This document shows, in pieces, positions 53,346-62,926 of a DNA stretch of 64,000 nucleotides (position 1 is its first letter; the number at the start of each line of letters is the position of its first letter). The DNA comes from Albidovulum sediminicola (GTDB lineage Bacteria > Pseudomonadota > Alphaproteobacteria > Rhodobacterales > Rhodobacteraceae). Below the pieces are notes generated by a model, which saw only the letters and a program-made list of their open reading frames with translations, was not told the DNA's origin and made no database searches. Position numbers and translations under genes: made by a program. The stretch covers positions 1-64,000 of the forward strand of contig NZ_JAOWLA010000009.1 in the NCBI RefSeq assembly GCF_025751575.1, written 5' to 3'.

Positions 53346-53900
53346 TCACCGGACCGGGGCGAAGACCTCCGCCTCGGTCACGATCAGGTCGAGCGGCTGG
53401 TCGGTCGGCTCGATCGGCACCTCGGCGACCTCCTGCGCGGCGAAGGCGAAGCCGATGGCGGTCACAGGCCCGCGCGCCCGCAGACCTTCGAGCGTGCGGT
53501 CGTAGAAGCCGCCGCCGTAGCCCAGGCGGAAGCCGCGCCGGTCGAAGGCCAGAAGCGGCACCACCAGAACCTGCGGCTCGACCCAATCGCCGCTTTCGGG
53601 GATCAGCGCGCCGAACTCTCCGGCCACCATGATCGCGCCGGGATGCCACTCGCGGAACTTCAGCGGCGTTCCGGCGCCCAGGATCACGGGCACGCCGACG
53701 GGGCCGCCATGGGCCGCCATCGCGGGTAGGCAGTCGATCTCGGTCCGCATCGGCATATAGCCCGCCAGCGTCTTGCCCGTATGTTCGGCGAGGACGCCGA
53801 TCAGCCGCGCCCCGTCTTCGGGCCTGCGCGCGGCAAAAGCCGCCTTGCGCCGCGCAAAGGCCTCTGTCCGCGCGGCCTGCTTGATTTCAGTCAGGGTCAT
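53346..53900 (-). CDS. 5-formyltetrahydrofolate cyclo-ligase
   Basis: A 184-residue protein. The ATP and folate site motif FDRRGFRLGYGGGFYDRTLE is diagnostic, preceded by VPLLA. It converts 5-formyl-THF to 5,10-methenyl-THF, returning folate to the C1 pool. Its ATG overlaps the stop of mgtE (ATGA). Confidence 0.95.
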   Translation of the reverse strand: MTLTEIKQAARTEAFARRKAAFAARRPEDGARLIGVLAEHTGKTLAGYMPMRTEIDCLPAMAAHGGPVGVPVILGAGTPLKFREWHPGAIMVAGEFGALIPESGDWVEPQVLVVPLLAFDRRGFRLGYGGGFYDRTLEGLRARGPVTAIGFAFAAQEVAEVPIEPTDQPLDLIVTEAEVFAPVR

Positions 53901-55282
53901 AGAAGGATCACCGTCGCCAGTCCGAGAAACACGAAGAAGCCCACGACATCCGTCATCGTGGTCACGAAAGTTCCCGACGCCAGTGCCGGGTCAAGGTCGA
54001 AGCGGTCGAGCGTCAAGGGCACCAGGATGCCCGAAAGCGCCGCGACCACGAGGTTGATGACCATCGCCGCCCCCAGGACGCCGCCCAGCACCCAGGAGCC
54101 GAAGGCAAGGTAGCCTACCATGCCCATGATCAGCGCGAAGAGGACGCCGTTGATGGCGCCCACCATCGCCTCGCGCCGCACCACGCGGCCCGCGTTCGAG
54201 CTCGTCAGGTCCTTGGTCGCCAGCGCCCGCACCGCGACGGTCAGCGACTGGGTTCCGGCATTGCCGCCCATCGAGGCCACGATCGGCATCAGCACCGCAA
54301 GCGCCACCAATGCCTCGATCGTGTGGGAGAAAAGCGAGATCACGAGCGCCGCAATATTGGCGGTGAAAAGGTTCACCAGAAGCCAGGGCGCGCGCTGGCG
54401 CACGGTGTCGATGACCCCGTCCGAGATCGCGCTTTCCTCGCCCACGCCTGCCAGGCGCAGCACGTCTTCCTCGTGCTCCTCGTCCAGCACGGCCATGGCG
54501 TCGTCGATGGTGATGACGCCGACTAGCCGCCCGTCGCCGTCCACCACGGGGGCGGAGATCAGGTGGTACTGGTTGAACGCATAGGCCACGTCGCCTTCTT
54601 CGTCGAAGACTTCGATGGCGCGGAAACTGTCCTCGGAAATGTCGCGAAGCTGGACGCTGCGCCTGGAGGACAGAAGCTTGCCCAGCGTCACATAGCCCAC
54701 CGGATGCCAGCGCGGATCGACCAGGATCACATGATAGAACTGATCGGGAAGCTCCTCTGCCGTCCGCAGGAAGTCGATCGCGTCGCCCACCGTCCAGTCT
54801 TCCGGCGCGGTCACGACCTCGCGCTGCATCAAGCGGCCGGCGGAGTATTCGGGATAGGTCAGCGACTGTTCGACTGCTGCGCGGTCGCTTTCCTCCAGCG
54901 CGCCCAGGATGCGTTCCTGCTGCGGTTCCTCAAGGTCTTCCAGAAGGTCGACGACATCGTCGGAATCAAGCTCGCGCACCGCCTCGGTCAGAACCTCGAC
55001 CGGCAGTGCCTCGATCACCTCCTCGCGGATGGAGTCGCCCAGTTCCGAAAGGATCTCCCCGTCGATGCCGCGTGACCAGAGCGACAGCAGCGCGGCGCGG
55101 TCTTGGGATCCGATCTGTTCGAAAAGGTCGGCGATGTCGGCCGCGTGGAGCGGCTCCATCAGCGCGTCGATGCGGGCGGCATCCCCCGCCTCGACCGCAT
55201 CGAGGATCGCGTTCACGACCTTCTGGTCGAGCGCGTATTCGTCCTCATCGCGGTCAAGCTCGGTTTCTTGCGCGTCCGTCAT
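53897..55282 (-). CDS. mgtE: Magnesium transporter MgtE
   Basis: A 461-residue Mg2+ channel. The acidic helical MgtE_N domain is at residues about 20-135 (VDLLEDLEEPQQERIL), then paired CBS domains at about 140-265, then five membrane segments from about 290. MPIVASMGGNAGTQSLTVAVRALA is the conserved pore region. GAGGGGAAC lies before the ATG. It is first in the mgtE-cyclo-ligase-ymdB set. Confidence 0.95.
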   Translation of the reverse strand: MTDAQETELDRDEDEYALDQKVVNAILDAVEAGDAARIDALMEPLHAADIADLFEQIGSQDRAALLSLWSRGIDGEILSELGDSIREEVIEALPVEVLTEAVRELDSDDVVDLLEDLEEPQQERILGALEESDRAAVEQSLTYPEYSAGRLMQREVVTAPEDWTVGDAIDFLRTAEELPDQFYHVILVDPRWHPVGYVTLGKLLSSRRSVQLRDISEDSFRAIEVFDEEGDVAYAFNQYHLISAPVVDGDGRLVGVITIDDAMAVLDEEHEEDVLRLAGVGEESAISDGVIDTVRQRAPWLLVNLFTANIAALVISLFSHTIEALVALAVLMPIVASMGGNAGTQSLTVAVRALATKDLTSSNAGRVVRREAMVGAINGVLFALIMGMVGYLAFGSWVLGGVLGAAMVINLVVAALSGILVPLTLDRFDLDPALASGTFVTTMTDVVGFFVFLGLATVILL

Positions 55283-55431
55283 TCCGTTCCCCTCGTGATT
55301 ACGGCGACATTATCGGAAGCACTTTCAAAGAAACAGGGGCAAAGGGCGGATTCCCCCGCGTGCTGCCTGCGTTTAGACTGCGCGCACGACAGACCGATGA
55401 CAGCAGCGACAGGAAGGGAAACGGGGACCAC

Positions 55432-56715
55432 ATGGCGGACCTTCTACTAGGCCAGACCCTGCGCTTCGCGGGCAACCCGACGACCGAAGGACCGGAGGCC
55501 GGGCGTCATTCCGCGCGCGGTGGCGTCCTGATCGAGGCGGGCCGCATCGCCGCGGTGGGCGAGGCCGACGACCTGCGCCGCGCGCATCCCGGGGCGCGCG
55601 TGACCGATTACGGCGATGCGCTGATCTCGGCCGGTTTCATCGACGCCCATGCGCATTATCCGCAGACCGCGATGATCGCGAGCTGGGGCAAGCGGCTCAT
55701 CGACTGGCTGAACAGCTACACCTTCCCCGAGGAAATGCGCTTCTCCGATCCAGCCTACGCGGCCGGAATCGCGCGAACCTATTTCGATTTGACGATCGCG
55801 AACGGCACGACGACGGTCTGTTCCTATTGCACGATCCACCCCGAAAGCGTCGAGGCCTTCTTCGAGGAGGCCCGGCGGCGCGGGGCGCGCGCCTATGCCG
55901 GAAAGACCTGCATGGACCGCAACGCCCCCGAGGGCCTCCGCGACACGCCGCAATCGGCCTATGACGACAGCAAGCGCCTGCGTGACCGCTGGCATGGGGT
56001 GGAACGGCTGAACTACGTTCTCACCCCGCGCTTTTCGCCCACATCGAGCGAAGCGCAACTCGAAGCGCTCGGCGCGCTCTGGGCCGAAAGCCCGGGGCTT
56101 CTCATGCAGACGCACCTCTCCGAACAGACCGACGAGGTCGCCTGGGTCCGCGCGCTCTTCCCAACCGCACGCGACTACCTCGATACCTACGAACGCTTCG
56201 GCCTGCTGGGCCCCGGCGCGCTTTATGGCCACGCGATCTATCTTGAGCCGCGCGAGCACGCCCGGTTGAAGGACGTGGACGCAAGCCTGATCCATTGCCC
56301 GACCTCGAATACCTTCATCGGATCGGGGCTCTTCGACATGGACGGGATGACGCGCGGCGGCTACCGGGTGGGGCTCGCCACCGACACCGGCGGCGGGTCC
56401 AGCTTCTCGATGCTGCGAACGATTGCCGCCGCCTACGAGGTCGCGCAACTCCGTCACCGCGCGCTCCACCCGGCCGAGCTTTGGTGGCTGGCCACCCAAG
56501 GGTCTGCCCGCGCGCTGCGGGCCGAAGACCGGATCGGCAACCTCGCCCCGGGGATGGAGGCGGACATTGCGGTGATCGACCTCGCCTCCACCCCGGCCAT
56601 CGCCCAGCGCGCGGCCCGCGCCGGCGACATCTGGGAGGCGCTCTTTCCCACCATCATGATGGGCGACGACCGCGCGATCCGCGCCGTCTGGATCAACGGC
56701 AAGCCGGTCCTTTAG
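55432..56715 (+). CDS. guaD: Guanine deaminase
   Basis: A 427-residue amidohydrolase from MADLLLGQTLRFAGNP. Metal ligands lie in GFIDAHAHYPQTAM, MQTHLSEQ, YGHAIYL and ATDTGGGSSFSML; SYTFPEEMRF is specific for guanine deaminases. It converts guanine to xanthine. ATG 55432 has GGGGA upstream. It is convergent with the 8-oxoguanine deaminase gene, giving a purine-salvage pair. Confidence 0.93.
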   Translation: MADLLLGQTLRFAGNPTTEGPEAGRHSARGGVLIEAGRIAAVGEADDLRRAHPGARVTDYGDALISAGFIDAHAHYPQTAMIASWGKRLIDWLNSYTFPEEMRFSDPAYAAGIARTYFDLTIANGTTTVCSYCTIHPESVEAFFEEARRRGARAYAGKTCMDRNAPEGLRDTPQSAYDDSKRLRDRWHGVERLNYVLTPRFSPTSSEAQLEALGALWAESPGLLMQTHLSEQTDEVAWVRALFPTARDYLDTYERFGLLGPGALYGHAIYLEPREHARLKDVDASLIHCPTSNTFIGSGLFDMDGMTRGGYRVGLATDTGGGSSFSMLRTIAAAYEVAQLRHRALHPAELWWLATQGSARALRAEDRIGNLAPGMEADIAVIDLASTPAIAQRAARAGDIWEALFPTIMMGDDRAIRAVWINGKPVL

Positions 56716-56728
56716 CGCCTGCATCCCT

Positions 56729-56780
56729 TCTTCTTTTCGCAAATATCCTCGGGGGGTGCGGGGGGCAGACAGCCCCCCGC
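56729..56780. repeat. Rhodobacteraceae-type intergenic hairpin repeat, copy 2
   Basis: GCGGGGGGC-N5-GCCCCCCGC is a 9-bp perfect stem joined to GGATATTTGCG and an A/G-rich tail on the minus strand. It has the same order as the copy at 28660-28707 but is inverted. It fills the gap between the convergent guaD and 8-oxoguanine deaminase genes. Confidence 0.6.
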
Positions 56781-56790
56781 CGTACCTGGC

Positions 56791-58128
56791 TTACCCCGCC
56801 AGCCGCCGCGCCAGCCGGTTCTGCGTTTCGATCACCCGCGCCATGTCAACGGTCACGACCTGCCCGCCGCGCACGACCGGTCGCCCCTCGACGAAAAGAT
56901 CTCGCACCCGCGTGGGTCCGCACAGGACGAGCGCCGCCACCGGGTCCCAGGCCCCCGCCGCCTCGATGCCCGAGACATCCCAGATCGCGATATCCGCCCG
57001 CTTTCCGGGCTCCAGCGATCCGCAATCGTCCCGACCGAGCACTTTCGCCCCGCCAAGCGTCGCAATCTCCAGCGCCTCGCGCGCGCTCATCGCATTGGCC
57101 CCGCGCGCCACCCGCTGCAGTAACATCGCCTGGCGGGCCTCGCCGATCAGGTTGCCCGCGTCGTTGGAGGCCGACCCGTCCACCCCCAACCCGACCTTCA
57201 CGCCGCGATCGCGCATCGCCCGAACCGGGGCTATCCCGGACCCAAGGCGGCAGTTGGAACAGGGGCAGTGCGCGACCCCGGTCCCGGTGCGCGCGAAAAG
57301 GTCGATCTCGGTCGTGTCGAGCTTCACGCAATGCGCGTGCCAAACGTCGGCGCCCGTCCAGCCCAGATCCTCGGCGTATTGACCCGGACGGCAGCCGAAC
57401 TGGGCCAAAGAATAGGCGATATCCTCGTCATTCTCGGCCAGATGGGTGTGGAGCATCACACCCTTGTCGCGCGCCAGAACGGCGGCCTCCCGCATCAGAT
57501 CGCGGCTGACCGAGAAGGGCGAACAGGGCGCCAGCCCCACCCGCACCATCGCCCCGGGTGCCGGATCGTGGAACGCATCCACCACGCGTTCCATGTCCTT
57601 CAGGATCGCGGGCTCCGCTTCGACCAGCGCGTCGGGCGGCAGGCCGCCCGCGCTTTCGCCGATCGACATCGCGCCCCGCGTGGGATGGAAGCGCATCCCG
57701 ATCTCGCGCGCCGCATCGATCGTGTCCTCAAGCCGCGCACCGTTCGGGTAAAGGTAGAGGTGATCCGAGGTCAGCGTGCAGCCCGACAGCGCCAGTTCCG
57801 CCAGCCCCACCAGGGCGGAGACCCGCATCTCTTCCGGGCCGAAGCGCGACCAGATCGGGTAAAGCGTCTTCAGCCAGCCGAACAGGAGCGCATCCTGCCC
57901 GCCCGGCACCGCGCGGGTCAGCGTCTGGTAAAGATGGTGATGCGTGTTCACCAGGCCCGGCGTGACGACCGCGCCCCGCGCCTCGATCACCGTCCCGGTC
58001 GTGGTCAGCCCCTGGCCCACCGCCACGATCACGCCGTCGCGGATCAGGACATCGCCCCCGGTGATCTCGCGCCGGGCCGCGTCCATGGTGACGACGGTAT
58101 CGGCATTTCGGATCAGACTCTCAGCCAT
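56791..58128 (-). CDS. 8-oxoguanine deaminase (amidohydrolase family)
   Basis: A 445-residue amidohydrolase from MAESLIRNADTVVTMDAARR. Metal-site motifs are NTHHHLYQTLTRAVPG, MLHTHLAEND, AHCVKLD and GLGVDGSASND. HCPCSNCRLGSGIAPVR separates the 8-oxoguanine deaminase/hydroxychloroatrazine ethylaminohydrolase branch from other members. It probably turns 8-oxoguanine into uric acid. ATG 58128 is chosen because the conserved beta-strand domain starts there. Confidence 0.83.
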   Translation of the reverse strand: MAESLIRNADTVVTMDAARREITGGDVLIRDGVIVAVGQGLTTTGTVIEARGAVVTPGLVNTHHHLYQTLTRAVPGGQDALLFGWLKTLYPIWSRFGPEEMRVSALVGLAELALSGCTLTSDHLYLYPNGARLEDTIDAAREIGMRFHPTRGAMSIGESAGGLPPDALVEAEPAILKDMERVVDAFHDPAPGAMVRVGLAPCSPFSVSRDLMREAAVLARDKGVMLHTHLAENDEDIAYSLAQFGCRPGQYAEDLGWTGADVWHAHCVKLDTTEIDLFARTGTGVAHCPCSNCRLGSGIAPVRAMRDRGVKVGLGVDGSASNDAGNLIGEARQAMLLQRVARGANAMSAREALEIATLGGAKVLGRDDCGSLEPGKRADIAIWDVSGIEAAGAWDPVAALVLCGPTRVRDLFVEGRPVVRGGQVVTVDMARVIETQNRLARRLAG

Positions 58129-58279
58129 GCGTTCCCCCTGTTGGCCACCCCTTCGGCGGATCGGGAACGGCCGGGCGACAGAAGGGGGAAGGACTCGCCC
58201 CGGCCCGCGCAGCCTAGGGCAGAACGCCGCTACCAGCCAGCCCCGCGCGGCGAAAACACTTTCGTCCGGGTCGCGAAGA

Positions 58280-59086
58280 TCAACCGGCGAGCGCCCGCAA
58301 GGCCTCTGCATGAACCTGTGCGTTCGCGGCGGCGATCACGCGCCCGCCCGCATGCGCGGGCCCGCCCTGCCAGTCGGTAACGATGCCGCCAGCGGCCTCG
58401 ATCACCGCGATCGGCGCCTGGATGTCATAGGCGGAAAGCCCCGCCTCGATCACCAGGTCGATCTGCCCGGCGGCAAGCAGCGCGTAGGCGTAGCAATCCA
58501 TCCCGTAGCGCGTCAGACGGGCCTCGGCCGCGACACGGCGGAAGGCCGCGCCCTCTTCGGGCGTGCCGACCTCGGGGAAGGTCGTGAACAGGACCGCCTC
58601 CGACAGGGGGCGGGGGGGGCGCGCGCGCAGCGCCCGCTGGCCTGCGGGGCCCGACAGTTCCGCCAGGCCCAGACCGCCGATGAACCGCTCACCGATATAG
58701 GGCTGGTCGATCACGCCCAGCACCGGGCCGGAGGGGTCGGAGACCGCGATCAGCACCCCCCAGGTCGGCGTCCCCGACATATAGGCGCGGGTCCCGTCGA
58801 TCGGGTCGAGAACCCAGGTCAGCCCCGATGTGCCGTCCCGCCGCCCGAATTCCTCGCCGAAGATCGCGTCGTCGGGCCGAAGCTCCGCCAGAAGCGCGCG
58901 CATCGCCAGTTCCGCAGCGCGGTCGGCCTCCGTCACCGGGTCGAAACCCGATGCCCCCTTGCTTTCGACCGAGAGCGCGGCAGAGCGGAAATGGGCCAGC
59001 GTCTCGCGCCGGGCCACATCGGCCAGGCGATGGGCCGCGTCGATGAGCGTGCGGCGCTCTTCATCGGACAAGGACAAGGACGGCAT
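58280..59086 (-). CDS. hisN: Histidinol-phosphatase, inositol-monophosphatase type (HisN)
   Basis: A 268-residue member of the Mg-dependent inositol monophosphatase family. GEEFGRRDG and WVLDPIDGTRAYMSG carry the metal ligands, and SAYDIQAPIAVIEAAGGIV closes the fold. The SGTPTWGVLIA region matches the HisN subgroup that completes histidine synthesis by removing phosphate from histidinol phosphate. Inositol or nucleotide phosphatase activity is an alternative. Confidence 0.85.
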   Translation of the reverse strand: MPSLSLSDEERRTLIDAAHRLADVARRETLAHFRSAALSVESKGASGFDPVTEADRAAELAMRALLAELRPDDAIFGEEFGRRDGTSGLTWVLDPIDGTRAYMSGTPTWGVLIAVSDPSGPVLGVIDQPYIGERFIGGLGLAELSGPAGQRALRARPPRPLSEAVLFTTFPEVGTPEEGAAFRRVAAEARLTRYGMDCYAYALLAAGQIDLVIEAGLSAYDIQAPIAVIEAAGGIVTDWQGGPAHAGGRVIAAANAQVHAEALRALAG

Positions 59087-59148
59087 GGAACCCCCGGCGC
59101 TGCGATGTCTCGGGGGTAGCCATGCCGACCGTCAAGGTCAATGGCCCC

Positions 59149-59511
59149 TCAGGCGGCGTCGGACAGGACCTTGGCCAGATCGAAGAGCCGCCGGCGCTGC
59201 GGCTCGGGGATGGCGTAGTAGGACCGCACGAGCAGCATCGCCTCCTTGTCCGCAAGGATATCGCCGCCGACCTCGTCCGTCGGCGCGACGCCGGAGTCCA
59301 GCCCCTCGAAGAAGAAGCTGATCGGAACCGAGAGCGCCTCCGCGATATCCCAAAGGCGGGACGCGGAGATGCGGTTCATCCCGGTTTCGTATTTCTGGAT
59401 CTGCTGGAACTTGATGCCGACCTTCTCGGCAAGCTGTTGCTGGGTCATGCCCACCATCCAGCGGCGATGCCGCACGCGCTTGCCGACATGAACGTCAACG
59501 GGATGCTTCAT
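59149..59511 (-). CDS. XRE-family helix-turn-helix regulator
   Basis: A 120-residue regulator. The HTH is at residues about 10-65 (WMVGMTQQQLAEKVGIKFQQ, then IQKYETGMNRISASRLWDIA). A C-terminal helix (YYAIPEPQRRRLFDLAKVLS) is typical of the small alphaproteobacterial XRE proteins. The target is unknown. It lies 62 bases upstream of hisN on the same strand. Confidence 0.87.
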   Translation of the reverse strand: MKHPVDVHVGKRVRHRRWMVGMTQQQLAEKVGIKFQQIQKYETGMNRISASRLWDIAEALSVPISFFFEGLDSGVAPTDEVGGDILADKEAMLLVRSYYAIPEPQRRRLFDLAKVLSDAA

Positions 59512-59844
59512 GGTCCTCTCCGTTTCCCCATCATGCGCCCTACACGGCGCCTTTCTATTGCCCGGAAAATTTGCGCATCACGAAATGCCGAAGGTCGATA
59601 ATCTGGATGCCGCCCTGACGCATTGTTCTCGTGTCTGAGGGGAATTCGGCCCGCGAAGCCTTGGCGAGGGCATCGCAGGACTACCCGGATACGCGCTCAC
59701 CTAACACCAATTCCCGCAGAAGGAGACTAACATCCTGTCATTAATATGGCAAACGCTTTGGGGCCGTCCGTCCCTGCCCTGCGCAAAGCGCCTCTGGACC
59801 TTTGCGAAACGCCCCGGCAAGGTCTGCTCAACCGAGGAGGCACC
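59512..59844. other. 333-base divergent intergenic region
   Basis: Gap between the divergent XRE regulator and quinone oxidoreductase genes. No protein-coding gene, tRNA or strong hairpin is convincing. It is more AT-rich around 59560-59600 and 59730-59750, which is compatible with promoters on both sides. Confidence 0.45.
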
Positions 59845-60810
59845 ATGAAGAGTTTCCAGATCACCGCGTACGGGTCCGCCCCGATACTTGTCGATGCGGA
59901 CCTGCCCGAACCCGCTGCGGGCGAGGTGCGGATCAGGGTCGCGGCCTGCGGGCTGAACTTCGCGGACCTCCTGATGTCCGAGGGTACCTACCAGGACAGC
60001 CCCACCCCGCCCTTCGCCCTGGGGATGGAGCTTTCGGGCACCGTCGAAAAGTTGGGACCGGGCGTGACCGCCCCGGCGGTCGGCACACGGGTCGCGGCAT
60101 TTGCCGGGTCCGGCGGGCTGGCGGACTATGTCTGCGTGCCGGCCGGGTCCTGCGTGCCGCTCCCCGATTCCATGCCCTTCGACCACGCCGCGGCCTTTCT
60201 GGTCGCCTACGGCACGAGCCATCTGGCGCTCAGCCACCGCGCGCGACTGGCTGCCGGTGAAACGCTTCTGGTGCTTGGCGCGGCGGGCGGCGTCGGGCTG
60301 ACCGCGGTCGAGATCGGAAAGCTCATGGGCGCGCGCGTCATCGCCGTCGCCCGCGGGCAGGACAAGCTGGCCGTTGCAAAACAGGCCGGGGCCGATCACC
60401 TGATCGACGCGGGCGCCGATCTGCGGAGCGAGGTCAAGGCGCTCGGCGGGGCCGATGTCGTCTACGACGCGGTGGGCGGCGACCTGTTCCAGGCGGCGAT
60501 GCGGGCCACGCGGCCGGACGGGCGGCTTCTGGCCATCGGCTTCGCCTCCGGCAAGGTGCCGCAGGTGCCCGCCAACCACCTCCTGGTCAAGAACCTGTCG
60601 CTGATCGGATTCTACTGGGGCGGCTACCTGAAGTTCCGCCCCGACCTGCTGACGGCATCGCTGGCCACACTTCTGGGCTGGTACGCCGAGGGGCGACTGC
60701 ATCCGCATGTCAGCCATGTCCTGCCGCTGGAGCGGGCCGCCGAGGGGCTCGCGCTCTTGCGCGACCGGCGCTCGACTGGAAAGGTCGTGATTCAGATCAC
60801 GCAGCAGTAG
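59845..60810 (+). CDS. NADPH:quinone oxidoreductase family zinc-independent MDR
   Basis: A 321-residue medium-chain dehydrogenase/reductase. CGLNFADLLMSEGTYQD, then the nucleotide site LVLGAAGGVGLTAVEIGKLM and the quinone-reductase-type VYDAVGGDLFQAAMR are visible; zinc ligands of alcohol dehydrogenases are missing. It likely reduces quinones or enoyl compounds with NADPH. GAGGAGG is four bases from ATG 59845. It ends 19 bases inside the convergent LysR gene. Confidence 0.88.
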   Translation: MKSFQITAYGSAPILVDADLPEPAAGEVRIRVAACGLNFADLLMSEGTYQDSPTPPFALGMELSGTVEKLGPGVTAPAVGTRVAAFAGSGGLADYVCVPAGSCVPLPDSMPFDHAAAFLVAYGTSHLALSHRARLAAGETLLVLGAAGGVGLTAVEIGKLMGARVIAVARGQDKLAVAKQAGADHLIDAGADLRSEVKALGGADVVYDAVGGDLFQAAMRATRPDGRLLAIGFASGKVPQVPANHLLVKNLSLIGFYWGGYLKFRPDLLTASLATLLGWYAEGRLHPHVSHVLPLERAAEGLALLRDRRSTGKVVIQITQQ

Positions 60811-61649
60811 GCCAAGCGCAGTTCGTCCTTCAGGGCCTCGACCACGGGGCCCTTTTCGGCGCCCGCGTCGTAAAGCCCGATGCGCACCAGCCCCAGCGGC
60901 GGCAGCCCCCCGGCATCGCCGATATCGACCGACCCGCTGGGCAGCGCCCCGCGCATCCTGACCGAGACCGCCAGATCAGCCGCCACCATCGCCATGACGG
61001 CCTCGTTCGAGCGGCCGCTGAATCCCATCTCCCAGGGGATGCCCGCGTCATCGAGCGCGGCCTGCGCGATCGCGCGAAAGCGGCAGATCTCCTCGAACCC
61101 CAGGCGCAAGGGGCGGTTCTGCCCGGCGATGCCCCCTTCGACGCCGATCCAGACCAGGTCGCGCGCCGCCAGTTCCTCTCCCCCCGGCGCGATGACCTCC
61201 TCCGTCGTCAGCATGAGGTCGAGTTCGCCGCGCGCGAAGGCCTCGTGCATCAGGTTCGTGAAGGAGGACATCAGGTTGATCCGCACCCGCGGGTAAAGCG
61301 CCGCGAAACGGCCGAGAATGCGCGGGATCGCCGGGTAGACGATGTCATGGGGCACACCCAGCCGAAGCTCGCCCTCGAAACCCGCATCGGTCAGGCGGCT
61401 CAGCGCCTCGTCGTTCAGTTCCAGCATGCGCCGCGCATAGCCCAGAAGCTGCTCGCCCTCGGGCGTCAGGGTCAGTTTGCGCGCGGCGCGCACGAAGAAA
61501 TCCCGTCCGAGCGATTGTTCCAGCCGCTTGATCTGCATCGAGACAGCCGATTGCGTAAGGTTCAGCAAACCCGCCGCGCGCGTCACGCCGCCGGTTTCGG
61601 CGACGGTCGCGAAGGCCCGGAGCGCGGTGAGGTCCAGGTTTCTTGGCAT
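60792..61649 (-). CDS. LysR-family transcriptional regulator
   Basis: A 285-residue LysR regulator from MPRNLDLTALRAFATVAETG. The winged helix is at residues about 4-62 (GLLNLTQSAVSMQIKRLEQS). The effector domain includes LRLGVPHDIVYPAIPRILGR. It is a different subgroup from the GcvA-like regulators on the left. The start lacks a strong ribosome-binding site; an alternative lies 33 bases upstream. It is divergent from the DUF1127 gene. Confidence 0.87.
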   Translation of the reverse strand: MPRNLDLTALRAFATVAETGGVTRAAGLLNLTQSAVSMQIKRLEQSLGRDFFVRAARKLTLTPEGEQLLGYARRMLELNDEALSRLTDAGFEGELRLGVPHDIVYPAIPRILGRFAALYPRVRINLMSSFTNLMHEAFARGELDLMLTTEEVIAPGGEELAARDLVWIGVEGGIAGQNRPLRLGFEEICRFRAIAQAALDDAGIPWEMGFSGRSNEAVMAMVAADLAVSVRMRGALPSGSVDIGDAGGLPPLGLVRIGLYDAGAEKGPVVEALKDELRLAYCCVI

Positions 61650-61683
61650 ATCAAAATCCGTGATGATTTCTACAACCAACATT

Positions 61684-61696
61684 CATTTCCAAAATG
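61684..61696. promoter_or_regulatory. Inverted repeat in the LysR/DUF1127 gap
   Basis: CATTT-CCA-AAATG is a perfect 5-bp inverted repeat in an AT-rich gap between the divergent LysR and DUF1127 genes. Candidate LysR operator. Confidence 0.35.
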
Positions 61697-61767
61697 GATC
61701 ACATGCGGCGATATATATCAAGAGCAATCATGAAGCTCGCCCAAACAATCATGAACGGAGATGCATT

Positions 61768-62013
61768 ATGGAACATGCCGCCACCTGCCCCGCCGCTTGC
61801 CCGGATGCCGCCCGCCAGAATGTCCGCCCGAATGCGCGCTCGCCCCTTCGGCTCCTTCAACGCCTGCGTCGGACCCTTGCCTTCGCAAGGACCCGTCGTT
61901 CTCTGGCCGATCTGGAGCCGCACCTCTTGAGGGACATCGGAATCACCCCGGAACAGGCGCGCGCCGAACGGGGCCGGCCGGTCTGGGACGTGCCGAAAAA
62001 CTGGCTGAGGTAA
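61768..62013 (+). CDS. DUF1127 domain protein
   Basis: An 81-residue protein whose C-terminal half, RRTLAFARTRRSLADLEPHLLRDIGITPEQARAE, follows the DUF1127 pattern (arginine-rich helix, then LxDIGIxxxxAxxE). DUF1127 proteins of alphaproteobacteria are small RNA-binding or phosphate/C1-linked regulators. The N-terminus is Ala/Cys/Pro-rich with three cysteines. GGAG is seven bases before ATG 61768. Confidence 0.85.
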   Translation: MEHAATCPAACPDAARQNVRPNARSPLRLLQRLRRTLAFARTRRSLADLEPHLLRDIGITPEQARAERGRPVWDVPKNWLR

Positions 62014-62125
62014 TTCATCGGAAACGGCCGGAAAAGCTTGAAATTGACGGGCCGCTTCCCGATATTTCCCTGCGAGGGGTGCCTCGCGAGGGGCGCCACC
62101 AAAGGAAACGCAGCAGGAGGCTTTG

Positions 62126-62905
62126 ATGGCTGACTTCAATACGATCGGCGTAGGCCGCGCGAGAACCGGCACGCTTGCGATCGACGAAGGGCTTCGCGCC
62201 CATATGAACAAGGTCTACGGCCTGATGTCCGTAGGGATGGTCCTGACGGCAGCCGCGGCCTGGGCAATCGGCGGGCTGACCGTGACGACCGACCCCGCGA
62301 ACGCGGCCGCGCAGATTGGCGCGACCCGCTATCTGACCGATTTAGGCGTCACGCTTTACGCATCGCCGCTCAAATGGGTCGTGATGTTCTTGCCGCTGAT
62401 CATGGTCTTCGCCTTCGGCGCGATGATCAACCGTATCTCCTCGGCGGCGGCACAGCTGTTCTTCTACACCTTCGCCGCGGCGATGGGCGTGTCGATCAGC
62501 TGGATCTTTGCCGTCTACACCGGCGTTTCGGTCGTGCAGACCTTCCTGATCACCGCGATCGCCTTCGCGGGCCTCTCGCTTTGGGGCTACACGACGAAGA
62601 AGGACATCTCGGGCTGGGGTTCGTTCCTGATCATGGGCGTGATCGGCCTTCTGGTCGCCTCGATCGTGAACATCTTCCTCGCCTCTTCGGCGATGCAGTT
62701 CGCGATCTCGGCCCTTGGCCTTCTGATCTTCGCGGGCCTGACCGCCTACGACACGCAGAAGATCAAGAACACCTACATCGCCCACGCCCATCACGGCGAC
62801 AGCGAATGGCTGGCGAAGTCGGCGATCATGGGGGCGCTGAACCTCTATCTCGACTTCATCAACATGTTCATGTTCCTCCTGCAGTTCCTCGGCAATCGCG
62901 AGTGA
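62126..62905 (+). CDS. Bax inhibitor-1/YccA family membrane protein
   Basis: A 259-residue protein with seven hydrophobic segments. HMNKVYGLMSVGMVLTAAAA opens the domain and GLTAYDTQKIKNTY with ALNLYLDFINMFMFLLQF ends it, the BI-1 (UPF0005) signature. Relatives are pH-dependent calcium leak channels; the bacterial role is unclear. AGGAGG is five bases before ATG 62126. A clear terminator follows. Confidence 0.93.
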   Translation: MADFNTIGVGRARTGTLAIDEGLRAHMNKVYGLMSVGMVLTAAAAWAIGGLTVTTDPANAAAQIGATRYLTDLGVTLYASPLKWVVMFLPLIMVFAFGAMINRISSAAAQLFFYTFAAAMGVSISWIFAVYTGVSVVQTFLITAIAFAGLSLWGYTTKKDISGWGSFLIMGVIGLLVASIVNIFLASSAMQFAISALGLLIFAGLTAYDTQKIKNTYIAHAHHGDSEWLAKSAIMGALNLYLDFINMFMFLLQFLGNRE

Positions 62906-62926
62906 TCTGAGGTTTCGGAAATGTCG

